From contig NZ_CANMFF010000014.1 in the NCBI RefSeq assembly GCF_947497005.1, forward strand, positions 1-64,000: 64,000 nucleotides of DNA, given 5' to 3'. Origin of the DNA: an uncultured Ruegeria sp. GTDB taxonomy: Bacteria > Pseudomonadota > Alphaproteobacteria > Rhodobacterales > Rhodobacteraceae. Positions 26,388-34,929 of the stretch are shown here, piece after piece. The notes beneath the pieces were generated by a model. That model was not told the origin of the DNA, did not search any database, and worked only from the letters and a program-made list of their open reading frames with translations. Within the stretch, counting starts at the first letter, position 1. Each line of letters starts with the position of its first letter. A program made the position numbers and the translations under genes.

Positions 26388-27299
26388 ATGAAGAATGCTT
26401 TGATGCTTTCAGGGTTTATGACAGCCCTCTCCAGCCTTCCCGCCATGGCTCAGGAGCTTGAGATTATTGGTAAGCCGGTTGACGGTGGCGTGGGTTTCCA
26501 GCCCGCAGCTACCAGTCTTGCTCAGGGTATCCGGGATCTGGACGACCTGATTCTAGTGATCATCACAGCGGTCTGTATCCTGGTCGCCGGCCTGCTGGTC
26601 TGGTGTATCGTACGCTATAACCAGCGCGTGAATCCGACCCCGGCGCGGTTCTCGCACTATACACCGGTCGAGATCGCTTGGACGCTGGGCCCGATCTTGA
26701 TTCTGGTAATCATCGGTTCATTTTCGCTGCCGGTTCTGTTCAATCAGCAGGAAATTCCCGAAGGTGACATCACCATCAAGGTTGTGGGCAACCAGTGGTA
26801 CTGGACCTACGAATATGTCGATCACGATTTTGCGTTCGACAGCTATCTGCTGGGTCATCCGGCCACTCTGGACGAAGGCGCGCGCCCGGCCGATGCGGAT
26901 GTGACCCCGTTTGTTCTGGATGACGCGATGCGCGCCAAGCTGGCGGATGCAGGCTACAGCGATGACGAATGGCTGCTGGCTACTGACACCGCGGTTGTTG
27001 TTCCGGTCGGCAAGGTCATCGTGATGCAGGTTACCGCGTCTGATGTGATCCATTCCTGGACCATCCCGTCTTTTGGCGTGAAACAGGACGGCGTGCCCGG
27101 ACGTCTGGCTGAACTGTGGTTCGAGGCGGATAAAGAAGGCATTTACTTCGGTCAGTGTTCTGAACTCTGCGGCAAGGATCATGCCTATATGCCGATCACA
27201 GTCAAAGTGGTCAGCCAGGAAGTCTATGACGCGTGGCTGCAAGGCGCGATCGACGAATATGCAGGATTGCCGCAAAGCTATCAGGTCGCTTCGAACTGA
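26388..27299 (+). CDS. ctaC: cytochrome c oxidase subunit II
   Basis: A 303-residue subunit II of aa3-type cytochrome c oxidase. It has a signal peptide (1-21), two membrane helices (about 52-77 and 98-117) and a periplasmic cupredoxin domain. The CuA ligands are visible: His222, Cys257, Glu259, Cys261, His265 and Met268, so it takes electrons from cytochrome c. It begins the ctaC-ctaB-small ORF-ctaG-ctaE cluster; subunit I (ctaD) is not in the window. The start at 26388 gives the proper signal peptide. Confidence 0.97.
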   Translation: MKNALMLSGFMTALSSLPAMAQELEIIGKPVDGGVGFQPAATSLAQGIRDLDDLILVIITAVCILVAGLLVWCIVRYNQRVNPTPARFSHYTPVEIAWTLGPILILVIIGSFSLPVLFNQQEIPEGDITIKVVGNQWYWTYEYVDHDFAFDSYLLGHPATLDEGARPADADVTPFVLDDAMRAKLADAGYSDDEWLLATDTAVVVPVGKVIVMQVTASDVIHSWTIPSFGVKQDGVPGRLAELWFEADKEGIYFGQCSELCGKDHAYMPITVKVVSQEVYDAWLQGAIDEYAGLPQSYQVASN

Positions 27300-27386
27300 G
27301 CGCACCAAGGGCGGGTTGGTGCCCGTCTGACATAAACGCAGGCTGTGCGGTTGGACCGCGCAGCTTTGGCCCCCAAAGGACCCGAG

Positions 27387-28337
27387 ATGACCGACGCAAG
27401 CATCAATGCCAGCACAGCGACTGCCCATGCGGACGAGGCCAGCTTCGGCGATTACTTCGCCCTGCTGAAGCCGCGGGTGATGTCTCTGGTTGTGTTCACG
27501 GCACTTGTCGGTTTGTTGGCGGCTCCTGTTCCGGTCCATCCCTTTGTCGGCTTCTGCGCCATTTTGTTTATCGCCATTGGTGGCGGCGCATCCGGCGCGC
27601 TGAACATGTGGTGGGACGCGGATATCGACAAGGTGATGAAGCGTACCAAAGGCCGTCCTATCCCATCCGGCAAGGTGGAAGAGGGCGAGGCAATGGCCAT
27701 CGGTCTGGCCTTGTCCGGCCTTTCGGTGATCATGCTGGGACTTGCGACCAATTGGTTCGCAGGCGCGTTTCTGGGTTTTACCATCTTTTTCTATGTCGTG
27801 GTCTACACGATGTGGCTGAAACGTTCGACGCCGCAGAACATCGTGATCGGTGGCGCAGCGGGTGCGTTCCCGCCAGTGATCGGATGGGTCGCCGCAACCG
27901 GGTCCATGGCGGTTGAGCCCTGGCTGATGTTCGCCCTGACCTTCATGTGGACTCCGCCGCATTTCTGGGCGCTGGCCCTGTTCATGCGCTCGGATTATGA
28001 CGATGCTGGCGTGCCAATGCTGACCGTTACGCACGGTCGTAGGGCGACGCGCGTTCATATTCTTGTCTACACGGCTTTGCTGGCGATTCTAGCCGTGGGG
28101 ACTGCATTCTCTGGCATCGGCGGCCCGATTTACCTGACGGTCGCACTGGTGATGAACGCCTTGTTCCTGCGTGGCGCCTGGCGGATATCACGCCGGACAG
28201 AGGACGATTCTGAGTTCGATAACTTCAAGGTTGAGCGCAGTTTCTTCAAGCTATCTCTGCTATACCTGTTCCTGCATTTCGGCGCGATTCTGGTCGAAGC
28301 CCTGTTGAAACCCCATGTTCTGGGAGGCTGGTCATGA
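27387..28337 (+). CDS. ctaB: protoheme IX farnesyltransferase
   Basis: A 316-residue UbiA-family prenyltransferase that adds farnesyl to heme b, giving heme O, the precursor of heme A for the oxidase. The Mg-diphosphate motif DADIDKVMKRTKGRP is present near residue 76, and about nine hydrophobic segments follow the family pattern. ATG 27387 is chosen because the preceding in-frame residues are proline-rich and unlike homologues. Its last codons overlap the next small gene (ATGA). Confidence 0.96.
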   Translation: MTDASINASTATAHADEASFGDYFALLKPRVMSLVVFTALVGLLAAPVPVHPFVGFCAILFIAIGGGASGALNMWWDADIDKVMKRTKGRPIPSGKVEEGEAMAIGLALSGLSVIMLGLATNWFAGAFLGFTIFFYVVVYTMWLKRSTPQNIVIGGAAGAFPPVIGWVAATGSMAVEPWLMFALTFMWTPPHFWALALFMRSDYDDAGVPMLTVTHGRRATRVHILVYTALLAILAVGTAFSGIGGPIYLTVALVMNALFLRGAWRISRRTEDDSEFDNFKVERSFFKLSLLYLFLHFGAILVEALLKPHVLGGWS

Positions 28338-28495
28338 GCCTGCGCAAAAGTCACGAGCTGCATCAGCGCCGGTTCAGCCGCAATCTGGGGGTTGGTCTGA
28401 CGCTGGCGGCCTTTATTGTGATTGTCTTTGGCCTGACCATCGTCAAGGTCTCGGGCACTGATTTTAGTATGGCCACGCAAGAGATCCAGAACTGA
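28334..28495 (+). CDS. small single-helix membrane protein of the oxidase operon
   Basis: A 53-residue protein: a basic N-terminus (MSLRKSHELHQRRFSRNLG), one membrane helix (about 18-38, LTLAAFIVIVFGLTIVKV) and a short polar tail. It overlaps ctaB at ATGA and ctaG at TGATG, so it is clearly translated within the cluster. I recall similar small ORFs at this position in other Rhodobacteraceae, described only as oxidase assembly-related. A direct function is not known to me; a helper for CtaG copper delivery is inference. Confidence 0.82.
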   Translation: MSLRKSHELHQRRFSRNLGVGLTLAAFIVIVFGLTIVKVSGTDFSMATQEIQN

Positions 28496-29070
28496 TGGCG
28501 TTGTCCGGTCCTCAGAAAACAGTCGCTCAAACCGTCGGCGTGGTTGTCCTGATGGGCAGCCTGGCCTGGGCATCGGTTCCTTTCTACGACTGGTTTTGCC
28601 GCGTGACCGGGTTTGGTGGCACCACCGGTGTCGCCGAAGCCGCCCCGGAAGAAATTCTGGATCGTACCGTCACCGTAAGGTTTGACGCGTCCAAGGCCAG
28701 AGACATGGCCTGGGAATTCAAACCCGTCGTACGTGAGATGGAAGTGCGCATCGGCGAGACAGGACTGGCCTTCTATGAAGCGTACAACGCGACGGATCGC
28801 CCGATCGCTGGTCAGGCCTCATACAACGTGGCACCCTACTCGGCAGGCGGATATTTCCAGAAAATTGCCTGTTTCTGCTTTGAAGAGCAGGTGCTGCAAC
28901 CCGGTGAACGCGTAGAGATGCCGGTAACTTTCTTCGTCGATCCCGACATGGTCGATGATCTTGAAGCAAAATATGTTCATACGATCACTCTGTCGTATAC
29001 ATTCTACGAAATTGACCTGCCCGAGGGCTACGCCGCCCTTGACGTGCAGGCTGAGACAACCAAGAACTAA
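28495..29070 (+). CDS. ctaG: cytochrome c oxidase copper assembly protein CtaG (Cox11)
   Basis: A 191-residue membrane-anchored copper chaperone that inserts CuB into subunit I. One membrane helix (about 10-30) is followed by a periplasmic domain with the copper-binding CFCF motif (Cys126 and Cys128) and a further Cys35 near the membrane. Its start overlaps the stop of the small upstream gene. It belongs to the Cox11 family, not to the CtaG proteins of Bacillus. Confidence 0.96.
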   Translation: MALSGPQKTVAQTVGVVVLMGSLAWASVPFYDWFCRVTGFGGTTGVAEAAPEEILDRTVTVRFDASKARDMAWEFKPVVREMEVRIGETGLAFYEAYNATDRPIAGQASYNVAPYSAGGYFQKIACFCFEEQVLQPGERVEMPVTFFVDPDMVDDLEAKYVHTITLSYTFYEIDLPEGYAALDVQAETTKN

Positions 29071-29092
29071 CGCCTGTAGGTGAGGGACGCTG

Positions 29093-29908
29093 ATGGCACA
29101 TGCTAAAGACCATGACTACCATATTCTGAACCCGTCGATCTGGCCGCTAATCGGCGCCGTCAGCGGCTTTGTGATGCTGTTCGGGGCCGTTTTGTGGATG
29201 CATGATAAGACCCCATGGATTTTCTGGATGGGGGTTGTGGGTGTACTCTACACCATGTTTGCCTGGTGGTCCGAAGTTGTTGTTGAAAGCCGTCAGGGGG
29301 ACCACACACCGGTTGTTCGCATCGGCCTGCGCTATGGCTTCATCCTGTTCGTGATGTCCGAGGTGATGTTCTTCTTTGCCTGGTTCTGGTCGTTCTTCAA
29401 ACATCGCATGTATCCGATGTATGATTATGCAGGCACCGAATATATCCAGCCGGATATCCATGCAGTCGACCCGTTCCACCTGCCATTGATCAATACTCTG
29501 GTCCTGCTGCTGTCGGGTTGTGCCATTACCTGGGCGCACCATGCTCTGGTTCATGACAATGACCGCAAAGCACTGATCAATGGTCTGGCCATAGGTATCG
29601 TATTGGGCATCGCCTTTACCGCGCTGCAGGCGTTCGAGTACTATGAACTGCTGGCCCATGAAGGCTGGGAATTCGGCGGCGACCAGTTCTATTCGAACTT
29701 CTTCATGGCAACTGGTTTCCACGGCGCGCATGTGCTTATCGGAACAATCTTCCTGTCGGTCTGTCTGATACGGGCCCTCAAGGGCGACTTTACACCCGAA
29801 AAGCATGTCGGCTTCGAAGCCGCAGCCTGGTACTGGCACTTCGTGGACGTCGTCTGGCTGTTCCTGTTCTTTGCCGTTTACATCTGGGGTCAAGCCCCGC
29901 TGATGTAA
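29093..29908 (+). CDS. ctaE: cytochrome c oxidase subunit III
   Basis: A 271-residue integral membrane protein with seven hydrophobic segments, a normal length for bacterial subunit III. Characteristic segments are GLRYGFILFVMSEVMFFFAW (near residue 80) and WYWHFVDVVWLFLFFAVY (near 247), the latter with the conserved Trp-His. It lies 22 bases after ctaG and ends the cluster, followed by a strong terminator. Confidence 0.97.
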   Translation: MAHAKDHDYHILNPSIWPLIGAVSGFVMLFGAVLWMHDKTPWIFWMGVVGVLYTMFAWWSEVVVESRQGDHTPVVRIGLRYGFILFVMSEVMFFFAWFWSFFKHRMYPMYDYAGTEYIQPDIHAVDPFHLPLINTLVLLLSGCAITWAHHALVHDNDRKALINGLAIGIVLGIAFTALQAFEYYELLAHEGWEFGGDQFYSNFFMATGFHGAHVLIGTIFLSVCLIRALKGDFTPEKHVGFEAAAWYWHFVDVVWLFLFFAVYIWGQAPLM

Positions 29909-29931
29909 CGCCGGTCAGGTGATCCAATTGC

Positions 29932-29958
29932 AAAAGCCGCCCTTCGGGGCGGCTTTTT
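29932..29958 (+). terminator. strong terminator after ctaE
   Basis: AAAAGCCGCCC (29932-29942), a TTCG tetraloop and GGGCGGCTTTTT (29947-29958) form an 11-bp perfect stem with a T run, 24 bases after the ctaE stop. Confidence 0.95.
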
Positions 29959-30064
29959 CTCTATTCCGGGCGCAAGATTGCGCTCCATACAATTGCGTGG
30001 TTGCAATTTGGACCGCGCGCCCCTTAACAAGACGCCGGTTCCTGCAACGAGGTTTGATCCTGAC

Positions 30065-30742
30065 ATGCGCCGCATTCTGTTCCTGCTGATCTTCGGCCTC
30101 GCTGGTTTGGGCGTGCTGCTGTCGCTGGGCATTTGGCAGGTGCAGCGTCTTGCGTGGAAGCAGGAGGTGTTGGCCGAGATCGAAAGCCGTATCTCTGCCG
30201 ATCCCATCGCCTTGCCGTTGCAGGTTTCAGAGGGCGCTGACAAGTACCGTCCGGTGACAATTTCGGGTGAGCTGGAACCAGGCGAAATCCATGTTCTGGT
30301 CTCGGTCAAACAAGTCGGGGCAGGGTATCGTATCATCCAGTCTTTCAGCACCAAGGACCGGACCATTCTGGTGGATCGGGGTTTTGTTCCGACAACAGCC
30401 AAACAGACGCGTCGCGAGACCGGCCCGATGGAGATCACCGGCAATCTACACTGGCCGGATGAGATCGACGGTTATACGCCTGAACCGGATATCGATGACA
30501 ATATCTGGTTTGCCCGCGATGTGCCCAATCTGGCCTCCGCTTTGGGCGCCGAACCGGTGCTGCTGATCGCGCGCTCCGAGACTGACCCGAACGTGACGCC
30601 CTTGCCGGTTAGTACGGCAGGCATCCCCAACGATCACCTGCAATATGCAATCACCTGGTTTGGTCTGGCTCTGGTCTGGGCCGCGATGACCGGATACTTC
30701 CTGTGGCGCAAACGTGCCAATTCTGAGAGTGACGCGACATGA
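30065..30742 (+). CDS. SURF1 family cytochrome oxidase assembly protein
   Basis: A 225-residue protein with membrane helices at both ends (about 3-22 and 196-216) and a periplasmic loop between, as in SURF1/Shy1, which helps heme A insertion into cytochrome oxidase. SLGIWQVQRLAWKQ near residue 20 and ILVDRGFVP near 100 are family landmarks. ATG 30065 is chosen because it directly precedes the first helix. It follows the oxidase terminator, so it is transcribed separately, and it overlaps thrC by four bases. Confidence 0.9.
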   Translation: MRRILFLLIFGLAGLGVLLSLGIWQVQRLAWKQEVLAEIESRISADPIALPLQVSEGADKYRPVTISGELEPGEIHVLVSVKQVGAGYRIIQSFSTKDRTILVDRGFVPTTAKQTRRETGPMEITGNLHWPDEIDGYTPEPDIDDNIWFARDVPNLASALGAEPVLLIARSETDPNVTPLPVSTAGIPNDHLQYAITWFGLALVWAAMTGYFLWRKRANSESDAT

Positions 30743-32127
30743 AATACATCTCGACCCGCGGGCAGGCGCCCGAACTGACCTTTGAAGAGGCAATGCTGAC
30801 CGGCTTGGCCCGCGACGGTGGCCTGTATCTGCCGGCTGAGATCCCAGTGATGTCGCAGGACGAGATCGCAGCCTTGGCAGTTTTGCCGTACGAGGAGATC
30901 GCGTTCCGCGTGATGTGGCCCTATGTCAGCGGCTCGTTTGCCGAGGATGAGTTCAAGGCGATTATTGCCCGCGCCTATGAAAGTTTCGGCCACGATGCGC
31001 GCGCGCCGCTGAAACAGTTGAACGAGAACCACTTTCTGCTGGAGCTGTTCCATGGCCCGACGCTGGCCTTCAAGGACTTTGCCATGCAGTTGATTGGCCA
31101 GCTGTTCCAGGTGGCCTTGAAGCGTCGCGAAGACCGTGTGACCATCGTTGGGGCGACCAGTGGCGACACCGGTTCGGCAGCCATCGAGGCATTCCGGGGC
31201 CTGGATGCGGTGGATGTGTTCATCCTGTTCCCGCATGGCCGTGTATCCGAGGTGCAACGCCGCCAGATGACGACACCTAAGGACAGCAACGTACATGCCT
31301 TGGCCGTTGACGGAGACTTCGACGATTGTCAGGCTGCTGTAAAAGACATGTTCAACGATTTCGACTTCCGCGACGGGGTCAGGCTGGCGGGTGTGAACTC
31401 GATCAACTTCGCCCGCGTGTTGGCGCAAGTTGTCTATTATTTCTCCTCCGCCGTCACTCTTGGCGCGCCGCATCGCAAGGTCAGCTTCGCTGTACCGACC
31501 GGCAACTTCGGTGACATTTTCGCGGGCTATCTGGCAAAGCGCATGGGCCTGCCCATTGACCGGCTGGTAGTAGCGACCAACCAGAACGACATCCTGCATC
31601 GCTGTCTGTCGGGCGAGGGGTATTTCAAGGGCGAGACCATCCCTTCAATCAGCCCGTCGATGGATATTCAGGTCAGCTCGAACTTTGAACGGGCGCTGTA
31701 TTATGCCTATGGCGAGGATGGTGGGGCCGTCGCGCAACTGATGGATGAGCTGAAGACCGGCGGTTTCAACGTCAGCCAAGGCGCGATGGAAGCGTTAAGT
31801 GAAAACTTCGACTCAGGTCGCGTTTCCGAAGAGGAAACGCTGGAGACGATCAGGCACACTCTGGCGCACAGCGCCGAACTGGTCTGTCCACACACCGCCG
31901 TGGGTATCAAAGTTGCCGAGGAACACCGTTCTGTCGACGTACCGATGATTACACTGGCCACCGCGCATCCGGCGAAATTCCCGGCTGCGGTGGAGAAGGC
32001 AAGCGGCGAACATCCGCCTCTTCCATCCCGCATGACTGATCTGTATGAACGTCCGGAACGGGTGACCCGCATTGCCAATGATCTGGGCGCCCTCGAGGAT
32101 CATATCAAAAGGCATATTGCTGAGTGA
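30739..32127 (+). CDS. thrC: threonine synthase
   Basis: A 462-residue PLP enzyme converting O-phosphohomoserine to threonine. The N-terminal MKYISTRG, the PLP lysine Lys112 in HGPTLAFKDFAMQL and the phosphate-binding GNFGDIFAG (near 255) mark the long (E. coli/yeast-like) threonine synthase class. It overlaps SURF1 upstream and the M16 peptidase gene downstream, each by four bases. Confidence 0.96.
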   Translation: MKYISTRGQAPELTFEEAMLTGLARDGGLYLPAEIPVMSQDEIAALAVLPYEEIAFRVMWPYVSGSFAEDEFKAIIARAYESFGHDARAPLKQLNENHFLLELFHGPTLAFKDFAMQLIGQLFQVALKRREDRVTIVGATSGDTGSAAIEAFRGLDAVDVFILFPHGRVSEVQRRQMTTPKDSNVHALAVDGDFDDCQAAVKDMFNDFDFRDGVRLAGVNSINFARVLAQVVYYFSSAVTLGAPHRKVSFAVPTGNFGDIFAGYLAKRMGLPIDRLVVATNQNDILHRCLSGEGYFKGETIPSISPSMDIQVSSNFERALYYAYGEDGGAVAQLMDELKTGGFNVSQGAMEALSENFDSGRVSEEETLETIRHTLAHSAELVCPHTAVGIKVAEEHRSVDVPMITLATAHPAKFPAAVEKASGEHPPLPSRMTDLYERPERVTRIANDLGALEDHIKRHIAE

Positions 32128-33386
32128 CTGTCAGACAAGACCAACTGAAGAACGGATTTCGTATCGTCAGTGAACATATGCCAGGGCTGCAATCAGCGTC
32201 CATTGGCATCTGGGTGACCGCAGGTGGGCGGCATGAGCGCATCGAACAGAACGGTATTGCGCACTTCCTTGAACATATGGCGTTCAAGGGAACTAAGCGC
32301 CGTTCTGCGCTGCAAATCGCCGAGGCGATCGAGGATGTGGGTGGCTATATTAATGCTTACACCTCACGCGAGGTCACGGCGTATTACGCGCGCGTCCTGA
32401 AAGACGACGTGGCACTGGCCATGGACGTGATCGGCGATATTGTCCTGAACCCAGTCTTTGATCCACGCGAGATCGAGGTCGAGCGTGGCGTGATCTTGCA
32501 GGAGATCGGTCAAGCCTATGACACGCCCGATGACGTGATCTTTGATTGGCTTCAAGAGCAGAGCTATCACGACCAGCCTTTGGGCCGCACCATTCTGGGC
32601 CCGACCGAACGGGTCAGCGCGTTTTCGCGCGAGGATCTGTCCGGCTTTGTGGCCCAGCACTATGGGCCGGAGCAGATGATCCTGTCGGCGGCAGGTGCCG
32701 TTGATCACGATGCGCTGATGAAAATGGCCGAAGAGATGTTTGGTCATCTGCAATCGCGCGAGGGCCTGATCCCTGAAACGGCTCGGTTTACCGGTGGAGA
32801 GGCACGACAGGAAAAAGAGCTTGAACAAGCCCATTTCGCGCTGGCGCTGGAAAGCCCGGGTTACAGCGATGACGCGATTTATACGGCGCAGGTTTATTCG
32901 ACTGCTTTGGGTGGGGGCATGTCCTCGCGCCTGTTCCAGGAAGTGCGCGAGACGCGTGGGCTATGTTACACAATCTTTGCGCAGACTGGGGCCTATGCCG
33001 ATACCGGTACGACGACGATCTATGCTGGCACCTCGGAGGATCAGGTGGGCGAACTGGCGACAATCACCATCGATGAGATGAAGCGAGCGGCCGAAGACAT
33101 GAGCGCCGAAGAGGTTGCCCGTGCCCGGGCGCAGATGAAGGCCGGGATGTTGATGGGGCTTGAAAGCCCTTCGAACCGGGCCGAACGTCTGGCGCGGTTG
33201 GTGCAAATCTGGGGCCGGGTGCCTCCTTTAGAAGACACTGTTGCCAAGATCGATGCGGTCGGTACCGAGGATGTGCGCACCTTCGCTGAGACCATGGCCT
33301 TGCAAGCCCCGGCGGCACTGGCGCTGTATGGTCCGGTTTCAGGCGCACCGACACTGGCAGAGCTGCAGGAGAGGCGGGCGGCTTGA
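32124..33386 (+). CDS. M16 family zinc peptidase (processing peptidase-like)
   Basis: A 420-residue soluble metallopeptidase of the pitrilysin/mitochondrial processing peptidase family. The inverted zinc motif HFLEH lies at 47-51 and a conserved glutamate-rich stretch (EIEVERGVILQE) near 117-127 supplies the third ligand. Both halves of the MPP-beta-like fold are present, so it is likely active. It starts with GTG overlapping the thrC stop; linkage of an M16 peptidase to thrC is common in alphaproteobacteria. The natural substrate is unknown. Confidence 0.93.
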   Translation: MTVRQDQLKNGFRIVSEHMPGLQSASIGIWVTAGGRHERIEQNGIAHFLEHMAFKGTKRRSALQIAEAIEDVGGYINAYTSREVTAYYARVLKDDVALAMDVIGDIVLNPVFDPREIEVERGVILQEIGQAYDTPDDVIFDWLQEQSYHDQPLGRTILGPTERVSAFSREDLSGFVAQHYGPEQMILSAAGAVDHDALMKMAEEMFGHLQSREGLIPETARFTGGEARQEKELEQAHFALALESPGYSDDAIYTAQVYSTALGGGMSSRLFQEVRETRGLCYTIFAQTGAYADTGTTTIYAGTSEDQVGELATITIDEMKRAAEDMSAEEVARARAQMKAGMLMGLESPSNRAERLARLVQIWGRVPPLEDTVAKIDAVGTEDVRTFAETMALQAPAALALYGPVSGAPTLAELQERRAA

Positions 33387-33970
33387 TGCTGTTGGGCAGA
33401 CGCAAGCTGAAACTCGAAACCGCGCGGCTCAGCTTGCGCCCGCCTGTGCACTCCGACTTTAATGACTGGGCGGCGTTGCGGCGGGCCTCAAAAGAATACC
33501 TGACACCTTGGGAGCCGATATGGGCGAGGGATCACCTGAGTCGCAAGTCCTTTACCAATCGTGTGTATTGGGCGCAGCGCTCGGTTGCGGGCGGGACGGC
33601 GATCCCGCTTTTCCTGTTTCGCCGCGAAGACAATGTTTTGGTTGGGGCCATTACGTTGGACAACATCCGGCGCGGACCTGCACAGGCGGGCACATTGGGA
33701 TACTGGACCGGTCAGGCTTTTGCCCGGCAGGGATATATGCGTGAGGCGATCGGGGCCATGGTTCATCATGCCTTTACCCGCCTGGATCTGAGCCGGATCG
33801 AAGCGGCCTGCCTGCCGGAAAACCGGGCTTCGCGCGGGCTGCTAGAAAGCTCGTCCTTCAAGTACGAAGGCGTGGCGCAGTCTTATCTGCAGATCAACGG
33901 GCGGTGGCGAACGCATGTTCTGTATGCCAGCCTGCGATCAGACCGCCGCGGGAAAACCGACGCGGGGTAG
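33386..33970 (+). CDS. GNAT acetyltransferase (RimJ/RimL-like)
   Basis: A 194-residue N-acetyltransferase, probably acting on protein N-termini or a small amine. LKLETARLSLRPP opens the domain, and GYWTGQAFARQGYMREAI (near 105) is the acetyl-CoA loop region, with NRASRGLLESSSFKYEG near the end. The ATG overlaps the stop of the M16 gene (TGATG); an in-frame TTG one codon earlier is less likely. It is the last gene of the SURF1-thrC-M16-GNAT chain, followed at once by a hairpin repeat. Confidence 0.85.
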   Translation: MLLGRRKLKLETARLSLRPPVHSDFNDWAALRRASKEYLTPWEPIWARDHLSRKSFTNRVYWAQRSVAGGTAIPLFLFRREDNVLVGAITLDNIRRGPAQAGTLGYWTGQAFARQGYMREAIGAMVHHAFTRLDLSRIEAACLPENRASRGLLESSSFKYEGVAQSYLQINGRWRTHVLYASLRSDRRGKTDAG

Positions 33971-34030
33971 GGGGCTCTGCCCCCGTCGCGGCAAGCCGCA
34001 CCTCCCCCGAGGTATTTTGGGCCAGATGAA
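33970..34030 (+). repeat. structured intergenic repeat, module A
   Basis: The module has hairpin 1 (GGGGGC-TCT-GCCCCC, 33970-33984), variable hairpin 2 (GCGG-CAAG-CCGC, 33988-33999), then the conserved tail CTCCCCCGAGGTATTTT (34002-34018) and GGCCAGATGAA (34020-34030). Matching modules lie at 44138-44183, 44196-44259 and 57365-57427. It starts at the last base of the GNAT stop codon and may act as a terminator. Confidence 0.85.
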
Positions 34031-34072
34031 CAAGGGGCATGACTTGTCGGCATTCTGCGCTACACTTCGATT

Positions 34073-34891
34073 ATGCGCTGGTTGGTTGCGGCATTGATGG
34101 TGATTTCGGGCGGGGCCGCAGCGCAGGAGCGGCGGCCAAGCCATTGTATCGCCATCGCCGATGCAACGCCCGGAATTGAATTTCTGCACAAAGCGGCGTG
34201 GCAGGATCCTGTACCGGAGTTTTCAGTGCGGATCAGCTATATCGCGCACGCGTCTTTCATGATCCAGACCCGTGGCGGGCTGAATGCGGTCACCGACTTC
34301 ACCGGGTTTATTGGCAGCGCAGACCTGATCCCTGATGTTGTGACGATGAACCATGCCCACAGCACGCATTGGACGGCACATCCCGACCCGGCCATACCGT
34401 ACGCTCTGCCCGGCTGGGGTGCGTTCGGGCAAGGCATCGAGCATTATCTGGATCTGGGCGAGATGCTGGTGCGCAATGTCTCGACAGATATCCGTTCTGC
34501 CTTTAGCGGGATCGAGGAGCGCGGTAATTCGATCTTTGTGTTCGAGGTTGAGGGGCTGTGTATCGGTCATCTGGGGCATTTGCATCATGTCCCGTCGGAT
34601 GAACAGTTTGCAGCGCTTGGGCGGTTGGATGTGGTGATGGCCGCTGTCGATGGTGGGACCACCATGCCTCTGCCGGATATGATCTCGGTTCTGAAACGGC
34701 TGAAGAGCTCTGTCATTATTCCGATGCACTGGTTCTCACAGTTTTCACTGGACCGGTTCCTGGTGGATATCCGGGATACATTTCCGGTTGAACGCAACGG
34801 GGTGTCGGAAATCACTGTTTCCTTGCGCGACCTTCCGGACCGGCCAACCGTTGTGGTACTGGAGCCGCGCTACCTGATTGATCAGGAATAG
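34073..34891 (+). CDS. secreted metallo-beta-lactamase-fold hydrolase (UlaG-like)
   Basis: A 272-residue protein with a signal peptide (MRWLVAALMVISGGAAAQ, 1-18) and a metallo-beta-lactamase-like fold. The strand ISYIAHASFMIQT and the metal region VTMNHAHSTH (near 100) are seen, as are GHLGHLHHVP and the late PMHWFSQF. The HxHxxH motif reads HAHSTH, without the usual Asp. This resembles UlaG-like MBL proteins rather than beta-lactamases. It should act in the periplasm; the substrate cannot be told. Confidence 0.75.
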   Translation: MRWLVAALMVISGGAAAQERRPSHCIAIADATPGIEFLHKAAWQDPVPEFSVRISYIAHASFMIQTRGGLNAVTDFTGFIGSADLIPDVVTMNHAHSTHWTAHPDPAIPYALPGWGAFGQGIEHYLDLGEMLVRNVSTDIRSAFSGIEERGNSIFVFEVEGLCIGHLGHLHHVPSDEQFAALGRLDVVMAAVDGGTTMPLPDMISVLKRLKSSVIIPMHWFSQFSLDRFLVDIRDTFPVERNGVSEITVSLRDLPDRPTVVVLEPRYLIDQE

Positions 34892-34929
34892 GGGTTGCCG
34901 CCGCGATATTGGTTGGGCAATGAAAGTGT

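Noticed and set aside
26718..28058. 446-codon minus-strand open frame across ctaC and ctaB
   Set aside because: It lies antisense to two clear oxidase genes, has shadow-like composition and no supporting start signal.
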